From CALBPI01 sp039027435 (GTDB lineage: Bacteria; Pseudomonadota; Gammaproteobacteria; Steroidobacterales; Woeseiaceae), in NCBI GenBank assembly GCA_039027435.1, contig JBCCKF010000002.1:124001-188000 (forward strand): 64,000 nt of DNA. Direction: 5' to 3'. Positions within the stretch are counted from its first letter, which is position 1. Each line of letters opens with the position of its first letter. The notes beneath the pieces were generated by a model. It searched no databases and was not told the DNA's origin. It worked only from the letters and a program-made list of their open reading frames with translations. Position numbers and translations under genes: made by a program. Below are positions 35,982 through 44,594 of this stretch, in pieces.

Positions 35982-37136
35982 ATGAACTACCCGCCCCTGC
36001 CTGAGGATCTGTCCGGTCCGGTTATCGTCGGAATGTCCGGCGGCGTCGACTCCTCTGTGGTCGCGTACCTCCTGAAGCAGCAGGGGTATGAGGTAGAAGG
36101 TCTGCACATGACCAACTGGGAGGACGACGACGGTTATTGCAGCGCTGCCGAAGACCTCCAGGACGCACGCAAGGTGTGTGAGCAGCTCGGAATCACGCTA
36201 CATCACGCCAACTTCAGTAGCGATTATCGAGACGCTGTATTCGAGGACTTTCTCCAGGGGTATGCCGCAGGCAGAACGCCCAACCCGGATGTCCTGTGTA
36301 ATCGCGAGATCAAGTTTGGGGTGTTTGCAGAATTCGCCCGACGCCTGGGCGGCGGCGCCCTCGCGACGGGACACTATGCGCGCCTCGCTATGGATGGCGA
36401 CACGCCGCAGTTGCTGCGCGGCAATGACCCCAACAAGGATCAGAGCTACTTCTTGCACGCAGTCGACGCATCCCAGTTTCGGAACGTGCTCTTCCCGCTG
36501 GGCGAACTGACCAAGCCGCAGGTGAGAGAAATTGCGATGAAGGCGGGACTTGCCAATCGCGAGAAAAAAGACTCCACGGGAATTTGCTTTATCGGTGAGC
36601 GCCCCTTCAGAGAGTTTCTCTCACAGTTTCTGCCCGCACAGCCGGGAGACATCGTCGATGACCAGGGGCGAACTGTTGGCCGCCACCATGGGCTGATGTA
36701 CTACACCGTCGGTCAGCGCCAGGGCCTTGGGATTGGCGGACAGTCGCACGCAAGCGATGCGCCCTGGTACGTATCGAGCAAGCAACTGGAAGACAACACG
36801 TTGAGAGTGGTCCAGGGCAAGAGTCATCCTTCCCTGCTCTCTGCAGCCGTCACGTGCAATGAGCCACACTGGGTCGGTGCACCACCCGCGGGCCTCAATC
36901 GAGGTATCGAGGTCGTCGCCAAGATTCGGCACCGTCAGGCTGATCAACCCTGTATTGCCATTCTCGACGATTCTGGTCGACTGCATATTCGTTTTGATGA
37001 ACCTCAATGGGGTGCGGCGGTCGGACAGTACGCTGTCTTGTACCTCGGCGATCGTTGTCTTGGCGGCGGTGCAATCGATGCGGTGGAACCACACAGTGAA
37101 CAAGACAGCTTGCAGCAGCTATCGGAGGCAACATGA
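35982..37136 (+). CDS. mnmA: tRNA 2-thiouridylase MnmA
   Basis: 384 residues. Adds sulfur to U34 of tRNA-Lys, tRNA-Glu and tRNA-Gln. The PP-loop is GMSGGVDSSVVAYLL; the catalytic cysteines lie in NPDVLCNREIKF and DSTGICFIGER; HYARL and GLGIGG motifs are present. Length is normal. Overlaps acnA by four bases (ATGA). Confidence 0.97.
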   Translation: MNYPPLPEDLSGPVIVGMSGGVDSSVVAYLLKQQGYEVEGLHMTNWEDDDGYCSAAEDLQDARKVCEQLGITLHHANFSSDYRDAVFEDFLQGYAAGRTPNPDVLCNREIKFGVFAEFARRLGGGALATGHYARLAMDGDTPQLLRGNDPNKDQSYFLHAVDASQFRNVLFPLGELTKPQVREIAMKAGLANREKKDSTGICFIGERPFREFLSQFLPAQPGDIVDDQGRTVGRHHGLMYYTVGQRQGLGIGGQSHASDAPWYVSSKQLEDNTLRVVQGKSHPSLLSAAVTCNEPHWVGAPPAGLNRGIEVVAKIRHRQADQPCIAILDDSGRLHIRFDEPQWGAAVGQYAVLYLGDRCLGGGAIDAVEPHSEQDSLQQLSEAT

Positions 37137-39808
37137 AGAACTCTTTTGACGCGCGCAGCACGCTCTCGGTCGGCGGTACGAACTTCACCTTATACCGACT
37201 CGACGCTGTCCAGGACGGACATGTCGGACGACTACCGTTCTCGCTGAAGATCCTTTTGGAGAATCTGCTGCGCCACGAAGATGGCCGCGACGTCACCGCC
37301 GAGGATATCCGTGCGCTTGCAACCTGGGATCCGGCGGCAACGCCGAAACACGAGATCTCATTCACGCCGAGCCGGGTCATCCTGCAGGACTTCACCGGTG
37401 TACCCGCCATCGTGGACCTCGCCGCTATGCGGGATGCGGTCGTTGCACTGGGCGGCAAAGCGGACTCCATCAATCCACTATCACCCGCAGAACTGGTCAT
37501 CGACCATTCGGTGCAGGTCGACAACTACGGCCGTGATAATGCACTCGATCTGAACAACATGATCGAATTCCAACGTAACCGGGAGCGCTACGCGTTTCTG
37601 CGCTGGGGTCAGAGTGCTTTTGACAACTTCAAGGTGGTACCGCCCAACACCGGTATCGTCCATCAGGTCAACCTCGAGTTTCTCTCGCGTGTGGTGTTTG
37701 ACGTTTCCAACGAATCGGGCCGCCTCGCCTACCCCGATACACTCGTCGGTACCGACTCACACACCACCATGGTGAACGGGCTGGGTGTACTCGGATGGGG
37801 CGTGGGTGGCATCGAGGCCGAAGCTGCGATGCTGGGGCAACCGATTACGATGCTCATCCCGCAGGTCGTCGGATTCAAGCTGGTCGGGAAGCTGCCTGCC
37901 GGTACGACGGCGACAGACCTCGTCTTGACCGTGACCGAAATGCTGCGCGCCAAGGGCGTTGTTGGAAAATTCGTCGAGTTTTTTGGTGATGGACTCGCGC
38001 ACTTACCGCTCGCGGACCGCGCCACATTGGGCAACATGTCGCCCGAGTTCGGCTCAACCTGCGCGATCTTTCCAATCGATGGCGAGACGCTGCGCTACCT
38101 CGAACTATCCGGACGCTCGGCTGAGCAGGTCGCATTGATCGAGCATTACGCCAAAGCACAGGGAATGTGGCGTGAAGACGGCGCAGAAGATCCTTTGTAC
38201 TCCGATGTGCTGGAACTGGACATGGGCACCGTCGAGCCGAGTATTGCTGGGCCCAAGCGACCACAAGACCGAATCGCACTGAGCAAGGCGAGCACGGTGT
38301 TCAAACACCATCTCGAAGCTATGGTCGAGGCGCGCGATGGCGACGGCAGCGCCAGCTTCCAAATGGACAACGACCGTATCGAAATCTCTGACGGTGCGGT
38401 GCTGATTGCTGCAATCACGAGTTGTACCAATACCTCCAATCCTGCGGTGATGATCGGGGCAGGTCTTCTGGCGCGAAACGCCGCTGCTAGAGGGCTGAAG
38501 GTCAAACCGTGGGTCAAGACCTCGCTTGCTCCAGGGTCGCGTGTTGTTACCGACTATCTGGAGAAGGCAAACCTGCTCGACGATTTGGAAGCGCTCGGTT
38601 TTCACACGGTCGGTTATGGCTGCACCACCTGCATCGGCAACTCCGGACCGCTCAAACCGGAGATCGATGCAGCAGTTCGTGAATCGGGTGTTGTTGGCTG
38701 CAGCGTGCTGTCCGGGAATCGAAACTTTGAAGGACGAATTCACCCCTTGGTGCGCATGAACTTCCTGGCCTCTCCGCCGCTGGTAGTGGCGTATGCGATC
38801 GCAGGCAACATGCATGCCGACGTGCACAACGAACCCCTCGGTACTGACGCACAGGGGGAACCTGTTTACCTGCGTGATATCTGGCCGGATCCCGTTGAAG
38901 TTCAGAACACGATCTTGAGCACCATCGATTCAGATATGTTCAAAGCGAGCTACGCGAGCGTATTCAAGGGTGACGACAACTGGAACCGCCTGAAGATACC
39001 GGAAGGCCAAATTTACCAGTGGGACGAAGCCTCCACCTACGTCAAGAATCCACCCTACTTCGAGGGCATGACGCGTGAGGCGATCGCGCCCGGCGATATC
39101 GAGGGGGCACGGGTTCTCGCATTGCTCGGGGATTCTGTCACCACAGACCACATCTCGCCCGCTGGGAGTATCGCACCAGACAGTCCAGCGGCGGAATATC
39201 TTGAGTCAGTCGGCGTGAAGCCCGTCGACTTCAACTCCTATGGTTCTCGACGCGGCAACCATGAAGTCATGATGCGCGGTACCTTCGCCAATATTCGATT
39301 GCGCAATCAGTTGGCACCGGGCACAGAAGGCGGATGGACCCGGCATCAACCCAGCGATGAGCAGATGACGATCTTTGACGCGGCGACACGCTACGCCGAA
39401 GATCACACGCCATTGATCGTTATCGCGGGCAAGGAATATGGCACCGGCTCATCGCGTGACTGGGCGGCCAAAGGAACGCTGCTACTCGGCGTGCGTGCCG
39501 TGATCGCTGAAAGTTATGAGCGCATCCATCGCTCGAATCTTATCGGCATGGGCGTGTTGCCACTGCAATTCCAGGACGGCGAAAACGCTGCGACACTTGG
39601 ACTGACCGGTCAGGAGCGATTCTCAATACGAGGCATGGCAGGTGCCGAACCTGGCTCTGTAGAAGTCAACGTCGATGATGCTAGTGGCGACACGCGCTCG
39701 TTCCAGGCAAAGGTGCGAATCGACACTCCAAAGGAATGGGACTACTACAAGAACGGTGGCATCCTCCAATACGTACTTCGTCAATTGGCTAACTCGGACG
39801 TCGACTGA
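37133..39808 (+). CDS. acnA: Aconitate hydratase A
   Basis: 891-residue iron-sulfur enzyme that isomerises citrate and isocitrate. The three cluster cysteines lie in AITSCTNTSNP and YGCTTCIGNSGPL. The active-site segments GTDSHTTMVNGLGVLGWGVGG and GKEYGTGSSRDWAAKG are present. It is the AcnA/IRP type, not AcnB. Start ATG has GGAGG just upstream and overlaps the mnmA stop. Having acnA in a tRNA-modification operon is unusual. Confidence 0.96.
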   Translation: MKNSFDARSTLSVGGTNFTLYRLDAVQDGHVGRLPFSLKILLENLLRHEDGRDVTAEDIRALATWDPAATPKHEISFTPSRVILQDFTGVPAIVDLAAMRDAVVALGGKADSINPLSPAELVIDHSVQVDNYGRDNALDLNNMIEFQRNRERYAFLRWGQSAFDNFKVVPPNTGIVHQVNLEFLSRVVFDVSNESGRLAYPDTLVGTDSHTTMVNGLGVLGWGVGGIEAEAAMLGQPITMLIPQVVGFKLVGKLPAGTTATDLVLTVTEMLRAKGVVGKFVEFFGDGLAHLPLADRATLGNMSPEFGSTCAIFPIDGETLRYLELSGRSAEQVALIEHYAKAQGMWREDGAEDPLYSDVLELDMGTVEPSIAGPKRPQDRIALSKASTVFKHHLEAMVEARDGDGSASFQMDNDRIEISDGAVLIAAITSCTNTSNPAVMIGAGLLARNAAARGLKVKPWVKTSLAPGSRVVTDYLEKANLLDDLEALGFHTVGYGCTTCIGNSGPLKPEIDAAVRESGVVGCSVLSGNRNFEGRIHPLVRMNFLASPPLVVAYAIAGNMHADVHNEPLGTDAQGEPVYLRDIWPDPVEVQNTILSTIDSDMFKASYASVFKGDDNWNRLKIPEGQIYQWDEASTYVKNPPYFEGMTREAIAPGDIEGARVLALLGDSVTTDHISPAGSIAPDSPAAEYLESVGVKPVDFNSYGSRRGNHEVMMRGTFANIRLRNQLAPGTEGGWTRHQPSDEQMTIFDAATRYAEDHTPLIVIAGKEYGTGSSRDWAAKGTLLLGVRAVIAESYERIHRSNLIGMGVLPLQFQDGENAATLGLTGQERFSIRGMAGAEPGSVEVNVDDASGDTRSFQAKVRIDTPKEWDYYKNGGILQYVLRQLANSDVD

Positions 39809-40818
39809 TGTTTGGAAAGATTTTTGATTGGTTTGCCTTCAGCGAAAGGCGGTGGGTTCCACCGCTGATAACGGCCCTGGGTGTACTCCTGATCGTTGCC
39901 ACCATTGTCGGGTGGTACTGGTCGCGTGAGCCGTCCATTTTCTGGGTTGACGATAGCCGCAACGATGAGAGCGCAACGATTGGTTTCGCGACGACAAGCA
40001 CCCTGATCCGCGTCAGCGAAACGCTGATGGAAAAGCCAGGTGGCCTGCTCGTCAATGACGTCATGCCGCCCAGCCTGTTTCTGGACAACATGCCGAGCTG
40101 GGAGATTGGCGTTTTGCTGCAGGTCCGCGATCTCGCCCGGATTCTGCAGAACGACTACAGCCGCTCGCAATCCCAATCCACAGCCGATCAAGATTTGTTG
40201 GATGCAGAGGCCGCCTTCTTTATCGGGTACGACTCCTGGATGTTCCCGGCTGCAGAATCAAAATACCGTGACGGCGTCGCATCATTGCGAAACTACCAAA
40301 GCCGGTTATTGGACGCTGGCGATTCCGATGCGCAGTTCTTCGCGCGCGCGGACAACCTGCGTGAGTGGCTTGGATTGGTTGAAAAGCGTCTCGGCAACCT
40401 TTCACAACGGTTGACTGCCAGCGTCGGTCAGGCCCGCGTCAATACAGACCTCGCAGGGGATTCGGCCGCGTCCGCGGGCGGAGGCCGATCCGCTAGCGCC
40501 GACGTCATTGTGAAGACCAGCTGGTGGGATATCGATAACGTCTTCTATGAAGCGCGCGGCACCGCCTGGGCGCTTGTACACTTTCTAAGGGCGACCCAAT
40601 TCGATTTTGCAGACGTACTCGAAGACAAAAACGCGACCGTCAGCCTTCGCCAGATCATTCGTGAACTGGAGGCCAGTCTGGCACCAGTGAGCAGCCCCAT
40701 GATCCTGAATGGCAAGGGTTACGGGATGTTCGCGAATCACTCGCTAGTGATGGCATCGTACTTGTCACGCGCCAATGCGGCGGTCATCGATTTGCGCGAG
40801 CTGCTGGACCAAGGTTAG
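39808..40818 (+). CDS. DUF2333 family inner-membrane protein
   Basis: 336 residues. One membrane helix (about residues 18-40) follows the N-terminal FGKIFDWFAFSERRW; the rest is predicted to be periplasmic and mostly helical. The overall pattern (WVDD near residue 46, NDVMPPSLFLDNMPSWEIGVL, and a C-terminal FANHSLVMASYLSRANAA) matches DUF2333 proteins of gammaproteobacteria, which have no known role. Its ATG shares a base with the acnA stop (TGATG). Last gene of the purB series; overlaps the convergent metallopeptidase gene by four bases. Confidence 0.8.
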   Translation: MFGKIFDWFAFSERRWVPPLITALGVLLIVATIVGWYWSREPSIFWVDDSRNDESATIGFATTSTLIRVSETLMEKPGGLLVNDVMPPSLFLDNMPSWEIGVLLQVRDLARILQNDYSRSQSQSTADQDLLDAEAAFFIGYDSWMFPAAESKYRDGVASLRNYQSRLLDAGDSDAQFFARADNLREWLGLVEKRLGNLSQRLTASVGQARVNTDLAGDSAASAGGGRSASADVIVKTSWWDIDNVFYEARGTAWALVHFLRATQFDFADVLEDKNATVSLRQIIRELEASLAPVSSPMILNGKGYGMFANHSLVMASYLSRANAAVIDLRELLDQG

Positions 40819-41531
40819 GACTGCCACAACCAGCGCGGCACGACATCATGCGTGCGGCCCAATGCAGTATCAAGGTGCAACGCATCAGGCTCAAACTCGA
40901 CCACAAATCCCCAGAATGCGTCCGAGTGGTTCATGTGCTTTAGGTGAGCAAGCTCGTGGACACATAAGTACCGTGCGATTCGAGGCTCAAGAAACAGCCC
41001 AGCGTAGTTCAGGCTAACGGTGCCCTGACTTGAACAGCTGCCCCACACTGAACGCTGGTTTCGCACCTGAATACGCTTTGGTGCGACACCCATTTGCGGC
41101 TTGAGTTGATCAATACAGGACTCGTAAAGGCGCTGAGCACGTCGCATCAATTCGCGTCGAACCAAGCCCGCAAGGTCGCTCTGAGAAGCACTAGCATCAG
41201 GAGCAAGATCAATGCGCAGTACGAAATCCTTCGCAGACGTGGACGGACGCAGACTGACTCGGGTGCGTCGCGCGACCGTCAGCGTTCGGAACTCCAGCGT
41301 CCAGTTCTCGTCGACGGCTGCCAGCCTTAGCGATTGCGGCGGAACAGTGACTTCGGGACCGGCAAGTTTTTGTACGCCTTGCAGAGAATCCATGACCCAC
41401 TGGCGTTGCTCGTGCAGAAACTGATCGATATCCCGTTGCCGTGTGCCACGAGGGATCGTCAGACGCACTTCGCCGGCTTCGGTCACGCGCAAAATAAGGC
41501 GGCGCGCACGAGCATGAGTGCGCACCGCCAC
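40815..41531 (-). CDS. YgjP-like zinc metallopeptidase (M48/DUF45)
   Basis: 238 residues, no signal peptide. The zinc motif HExxH is HELAHLKHMNHSDAFW, with the third ligand in the same run, as in YgjP/WLM-type proteases. Upstream it has the conserved RNQRSVWGSCSSQGTVSLN block. In E. coli the homologue (upp-related YgjP) is poorly characterised. Start is GTG at 41531. Confidence 0.88.
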   Translation of the reverse strand: MAVRTHARARRLILRVTEAGEVRLTIPRGTRQRDIDQFLHEQRQWVMDSLQGVQKLAGPEVTVPPQSLRLAAVDENWTLEFRTLTVARRTRVSLRPSTSAKDFVLRIDLAPDASASQSDLAGLVRRELMRRAQRLYESCIDQLKPQMGVAPKRIQVRNQRSVWGSCSSQGTVSLNYAGLFLEPRIARYLCVHELAHLKHMNHSDAFWGFVVEFEPDALHLDTALGRTHDVVPRWLWQS

Positions 41532-41566
41532 GGTAATTGGGGGGTTAGTCGCAGGTAGCGTCCGCT

Positions 41567-42280
41567 TTATGGCTTGTCCCCACTGTAACGCTGCATCTCG
41601 ATGTTCTTACCCTGCACTTCTGAGATTTGCGCGGTTTCGTGCACGTAAAGCTCTACCTCGCGTTCGAACACCAATGGTCCTTCAACCACCACGTTGCGAC
41701 CGATGACGACGATCGGCTTGGACTTCTTCTTGCCCCAGCTCCAGCCATAACTCTTGGTTTTGCGCACGAGCACAGAACCGCGGACCCGAGTGCCCTCATC
41801 AAGATAGACACCGCCGTTGGTGTTGTCGATATCACCATCAACGACAACCCCGGTTAGCTGAATCTTTCCGTTCACTGTGTCGACATCGCCGCCGACCGTG
41901 CTGCCCAGTTCGATAGAGACCTGACCATTAACGGTACTGACGTCGCCCGAAATACGCACGCGCTCGCCGATCTCATTGCGACCGTTGACGGTCTCTACCG
42001 ATGCAACGATGCTGTCGTCTCCGACCGAAACGCGACCATTCACGCTGTCCACCGCCTCAGCCTGTACCCCCGCACCGATCCGTACACTGCCATTTACCGA
42101 TTCGACGTTCCCGGTGATGATGGCACCATCGCCAACGGTCACCTTGCCGTTCACGGTGCTGGCCCCATCGCTGGTCGCGCCTGCCTCAATCTTGATGCTC
42201 TTGTTGACAGACGCCGACGCACCGGCCGCCATCAGGCACCCCATAGCCACGAGTGCAGCCCATTGAATTCGTTTTTTCAC
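41567..42280 (-). CDS. Exported bactofilin-like beta-helix protein
   Basis: 237 residues from the GTG at 42280, chosen because GGAGG lies six bases before it; the ATG at 42286 abuts that ribosome site and is less suitable. A signal peptide (KKRIQWAALVAMGCLMAAGASA) is followed by about eight repeats of 15-24 residues, each containing VNG or TNG (VNGKVTV, VNGSVRI, VNGRVSV, VNGRNEI, VNGQVSI, VNGKIQL). This is the pattern of a bactofilin/polymer-forming beta solenoid, but classical bactofilins are cytoplasmic while this one is exported. The C-terminus is basic, then VVIGRNVVVEGPLVFE and a charged end. No function assigned. Confidence 0.75.
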   Translation of the reverse strand: MKKRIQWAALVAMGCLMAAGASASVNKSIKIEAGATSDGASTVNGKVTVGDGAIITGNVESVNGSVRIGAGVQAEAVDSVNGRVSVGDDSIVASVETVNGRNEIGERVRISGDVSTVNGQVSIELGSTVGGDVDTVNGKIQLTGVVVDGDIDNTNGGVYLDEGTRVRGSVLVRKTKSYGWSWGKKKSKPIVVIGRNVVVEGPLVFEREVELYVHETAQISEVQGKNIEMQRYSGDKP

Positions 42281-42296
42281 ACTCATCCTCCGATAT

Positions 42297-42312
42297 TAGC
42301 TGAATTCAGCTA
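42297..42312. repeat. 16-bp palindrome upstream of the bactofilin-like gene
   Basis: TAGCTGAATTCAGCTA is a perfect palindrome. It ends just upstream of the GGAGG ribosome site of the bactofilin-like gene. It could be an operator or an RNA hairpin. A second repeat, CATTCCGGACGGAATG (42325-42340), lies between it and the stop of the TPR-like gene. Confidence 0.6.
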
Positions 42313-42324
42313 TCGGTTGGATGT

Positions 42325-42340
42325 CATTCCGGACGGAATG
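42325..42340 (-). terminator. Hairpin after the TPR-like gene, possible weak terminator
   Basis: CATTCC/GGAATG arms around GGAC, 7 nt after the stop of the TPR-like gene on the minus strand. No T run follows, so termination would be weak or absent. It may be an attenuating or stabilising hairpin between the two genes. Confidence 0.3.
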
Positions 42341-42346
42341 GTTTAG

Positions 42347-43099
42347 TCAGCGTCCGACTTCGGCGAGCGAAACTCGGGCGAGTTTCATATCGGGTGCGAT
42401 CAGCAAGGCCTGCTCAAGGTGATCCCGGGCCAAAGTTTTGTCTCGCTGAAGACGTGCAATGTAGGCGAGCCAATAATGCGCGTGCTCCTCGCCCCAGGTC
42501 GGACCGCCGGCCATTGTGGGGTTCGGGAATGTCTCAAACCCTGCAACCGCTTCCACGAGCATTTGCCGGGCAAGCTCAATGCGATCCGGGTCCTCAAACC
42601 GACGTAGCCATGTCACCGCTTGCAGCATCTTGGCGCGTGGATTCTCTGGATTGATGACCAACGCCTGTTTAAGTTCACGTGCCGCAAAATTGCCCGCAAT
42701 CAACGCCGACAGGGGTTGTCGCTGCGCGGCGAGTCCATGACAAGCACCGGCGAGCGCCAGAGCCTCCGACCATTGTGGTCTGAGCTTCAAAGCGGCCTTG
42801 GTCTGATCGATACAACGGTCTAGAAGAACGCCGACCCGTAATTCGACATCTTCATCGAGTTCAGCGGCTCTATACGCCGCCAGAGCAGCGTAGTAATGCG
42901 GCAAGGGCGCAGCATCACCGCGAGCTTTCTCGTCCGCGAGCAACATGCTCATGCGCGTCAGATACCGCCAGTCTCCGGTTTGCGAGGCGTACTCGATGAC
43001 CGCCTCACGATCCTTTAGGTCGGCGACCTTCATCGCAGCCGTCGCACCGGTGTGCACCAGGGCGCCGAGAACAAGTAACAGCAGTTGAGTAAAACGCAT
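42347..43099 (-). CDS. Exported TPR-like repeat protein
   Basis: 250 residues with a signal peptide (MRFTQLLLLVLGALVHTGATA). The mature part is helical with TPR-like units: QTKAALKLRPQWSEALALAG, ALVINPENPRAKMLQAVTWL and DHLEQALLIAPDMKLARVSL, each with the LxP and A-A spacing of tetratricopeptide repeats. A segment GGPTWGEEHAHYWLAYIA lies between. No catalytic motif. Probably a periplasmic adaptor; partner unknown. Divergent from tatD across 101 bp. Confidence 0.75.
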   Translation of the reverse strand: MRFTQLLLLVLGALVHTGATAAMKVADLKDREAVIEYASQTGDWRYLTRMSMLLADEKARGDAAPLPHYYAALAAYRAAELDEDVELRVGVLLDRCIDQTKAALKLRPQWSEALALAGACHGLAAQRQPLSALIAGNFAARELKQALVINPENPRAKMLQAVTWLRRFEDPDRIELARQMLVEAVAGFETFPNPTMAGGPTWGEEHAHYWLAYIARLQRDKTLARDHLEQALLIAPDMKLARVSLAEVGR

Positions 43100-43200
43100 G
43101 GCAGAATACTACCGCGGGGGAACGCGCTAAACAGTCATTCGGCGTTAAATGAGCTTGAAACTGTGCACTGCATCACCCTTTTCCGCGAGAGGTACCCGCG

Positions 43201-43992
43201 ATGTTTACGGATATCGGCGCCAATCTGGCGCATGACAGTTTCGACGAGGACCTGGTCGAGGTTCTCGAGCGAGCTCGTGAGAATGGCGTCGATCGAATCG
43301 TTGTGACTGGCAGCTCGGTCGAGAGCAATGACCGGGCTCACTCGCTCGCCGGCAAGCATGCATGTCTGTATTGCACTGCAGGAGTACATCCGCATCACGC
43401 GGATGACTACGACGATACGATGCACAAGCGTGTGCGTGAACAAATGCGGCGTCCTGCCGTGCGCGCCGCTGGCGAATGCGGTCTCGACTATTTTCGCAAC
43501 TACTCGGCGCCTGACGCGCAGGCGAACGCGTTCTCGCAGCAACTGGATCTGGCACAGGAATTTGGTCTGCCTGTTTTCGGTCATCAACGCGACGCTCACG
43601 ATGACTTCATGAAAATCGTCCGACCGCGACTTTCTGGTATCTCACGGATCGTTGCACATTGCTTTACCGCCGATGCGCGTGAGCTTGACGCCTACCTGGC
43701 CGAGGACTTCTACATCGGCATCACTGGATGGATATGTGATGAGCGCCGCGGCGCCCATCTGCTCGATCTCGTCAAACAAGTGCCGGAGCATCGGTTATTA
43801 ATTGAAACGGACGCACCCTATCTGCTACCAAGAACGCTGCGTCCAAAACCAAAATCACGACGCTGTGAACCCGCGCATCTGATCGAAGTCGCCCGCGTGG
43901 TCGCCGAAGCACGAGAGGTCAGCGTCGAGACGCTCGCTGAGCAAACAACCGCTGCGGCAGCGGCCTTTTTTGGCTTTGATGACGCTGGCTAG
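43201..43992 (+). CDS. tatD: TatD-family metal-dependent hydrolase/nuclease
   Basis: 263 residues of the TIM-barrel TatD family. MFTDIGANLAHDSFDEDL at the start matches TatD itself (E. coli TatD lacks the HxH of its paralogues). Metal ligands: Glu in RAAGECGLDYFRN, His in FGHQRDAHDDF and HCFTADARELDAYL, and Asp in LLIETDAPYLLPR. A 3'-5' DNase/RNase activity is known for E. coli TatD. It converges with the NERD gene (4-nt overlap). Confidence 0.92.
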   Translation: MFTDIGANLAHDSFDEDLVEVLERARENGVDRIVVTGSSVESNDRAHSLAGKHACLYCTAGVHPHHADDYDDTMHKRVREQMRRPAVRAAGECGLDYFRNYSAPDAQANAFSQQLDLAQEFGLPVFGHQRDAHDDFMKIVRPRLSGISRIVAHCFTADARELDAYLAEDFYIGITGWICDERRGAHLLDLVKQVPEHRLLIETDAPYLLPRTLRPKPKSRRCEPAHLIEVARVVAEAREVSVETLAEQTTAAAAAFFGFDDAG

Positions 43993-44594
43993 TAGGCGCC
44001 AATAAGCGCCGCTTCACAAAGCTGCTGCCACTCCGGATCGAACGCCGCGCGCAGCTGATTGGCGCGAACGCTGTCCACCTTTGGCACTTCGGCTTTGAGG
44101 CTAGCCTCGGAATAGACGTGGGATGGAAGTCCTTTGGTGAAATCCGCTTCGGGCCCAAAGACGATGCAACCCTTGACCGGAATGCTGGAAACGACCTGCC
44201 GCACAGCCGCCACGCGATCAAATAACGGCCCTTGCGGATTGGCGATCGTGTAACGACGCCCCTGATCGAGGACGGTCCAGTCGTGCATCTTGTCACTGCC
44301 AAAAACGATCCCGCTAACAAACTTCGGGTCGATGACATAAATTCCGCCGGCTGTGAGTACCACGTGCTCTATGTGTATCTCGCCGTCATCGGCTTTGGGT
44401 AAAACCACATTCTGCAAATGCTCAAAGGCGATCGCGGAAATCGTGCTCTGCAGTGTAGCCGGTCGCTTGCGGCGCCAAACGAGCACGCCCAGTCCGACGA
44501 TCAACAGAGCGACAATCAGCAACAGCACAATAGCCGGGACCATGAAGTCGGTTCCGAAGACCGAAATGCTGTCACTCAGCTGCGGCATGGTCAC
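43989..44594 (-). CDS. Membrane-anchored NERD-domain protein
   Basis: 201 residues. One membrane helix (about residues 19-40) is followed by a basic segment WRRKRP and a NERD (nuclease-related) domain, recognisable in FEHLQNVVLPKADDGEIHIEH, the strand pair GGIYVIDPKFVSG and the TIANPQGPLFDRVAAVRQ part. NERD domains resemble the restriction-nuclease fold, but activity here is unproven. The start may be the GTG at 44594, overlapping the thrC stop, or the ATG at 44588. Last gene of the thr operon. Confidence 0.82.
   Translation of the reverse strand: MTMPQLSDSISVFGTDFMVPAIVLLLIVALLIVGLGVLVWRRKRPATLQSTISAIAFEHLQNVVLPKADDGEIHIEHVVLTAGGIYVIDPKFVSGIVFGSDKMHDWTVLDQGRRYTIANPQGPLFDRVAAVRQVVSSIPVKGCIVFGPEADFTKGLPSHVYSEASLKAEVPKVDSVRANQLRAAFDPEWQQLCEAALIGAY

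Noticed and set aside
35982..35984. Leaderless transcript for mnmA from TAAAAT at 35970-35975
   Set aside because: No -35 element at a usable distance, and the gene is very likely part of the upstream operon.
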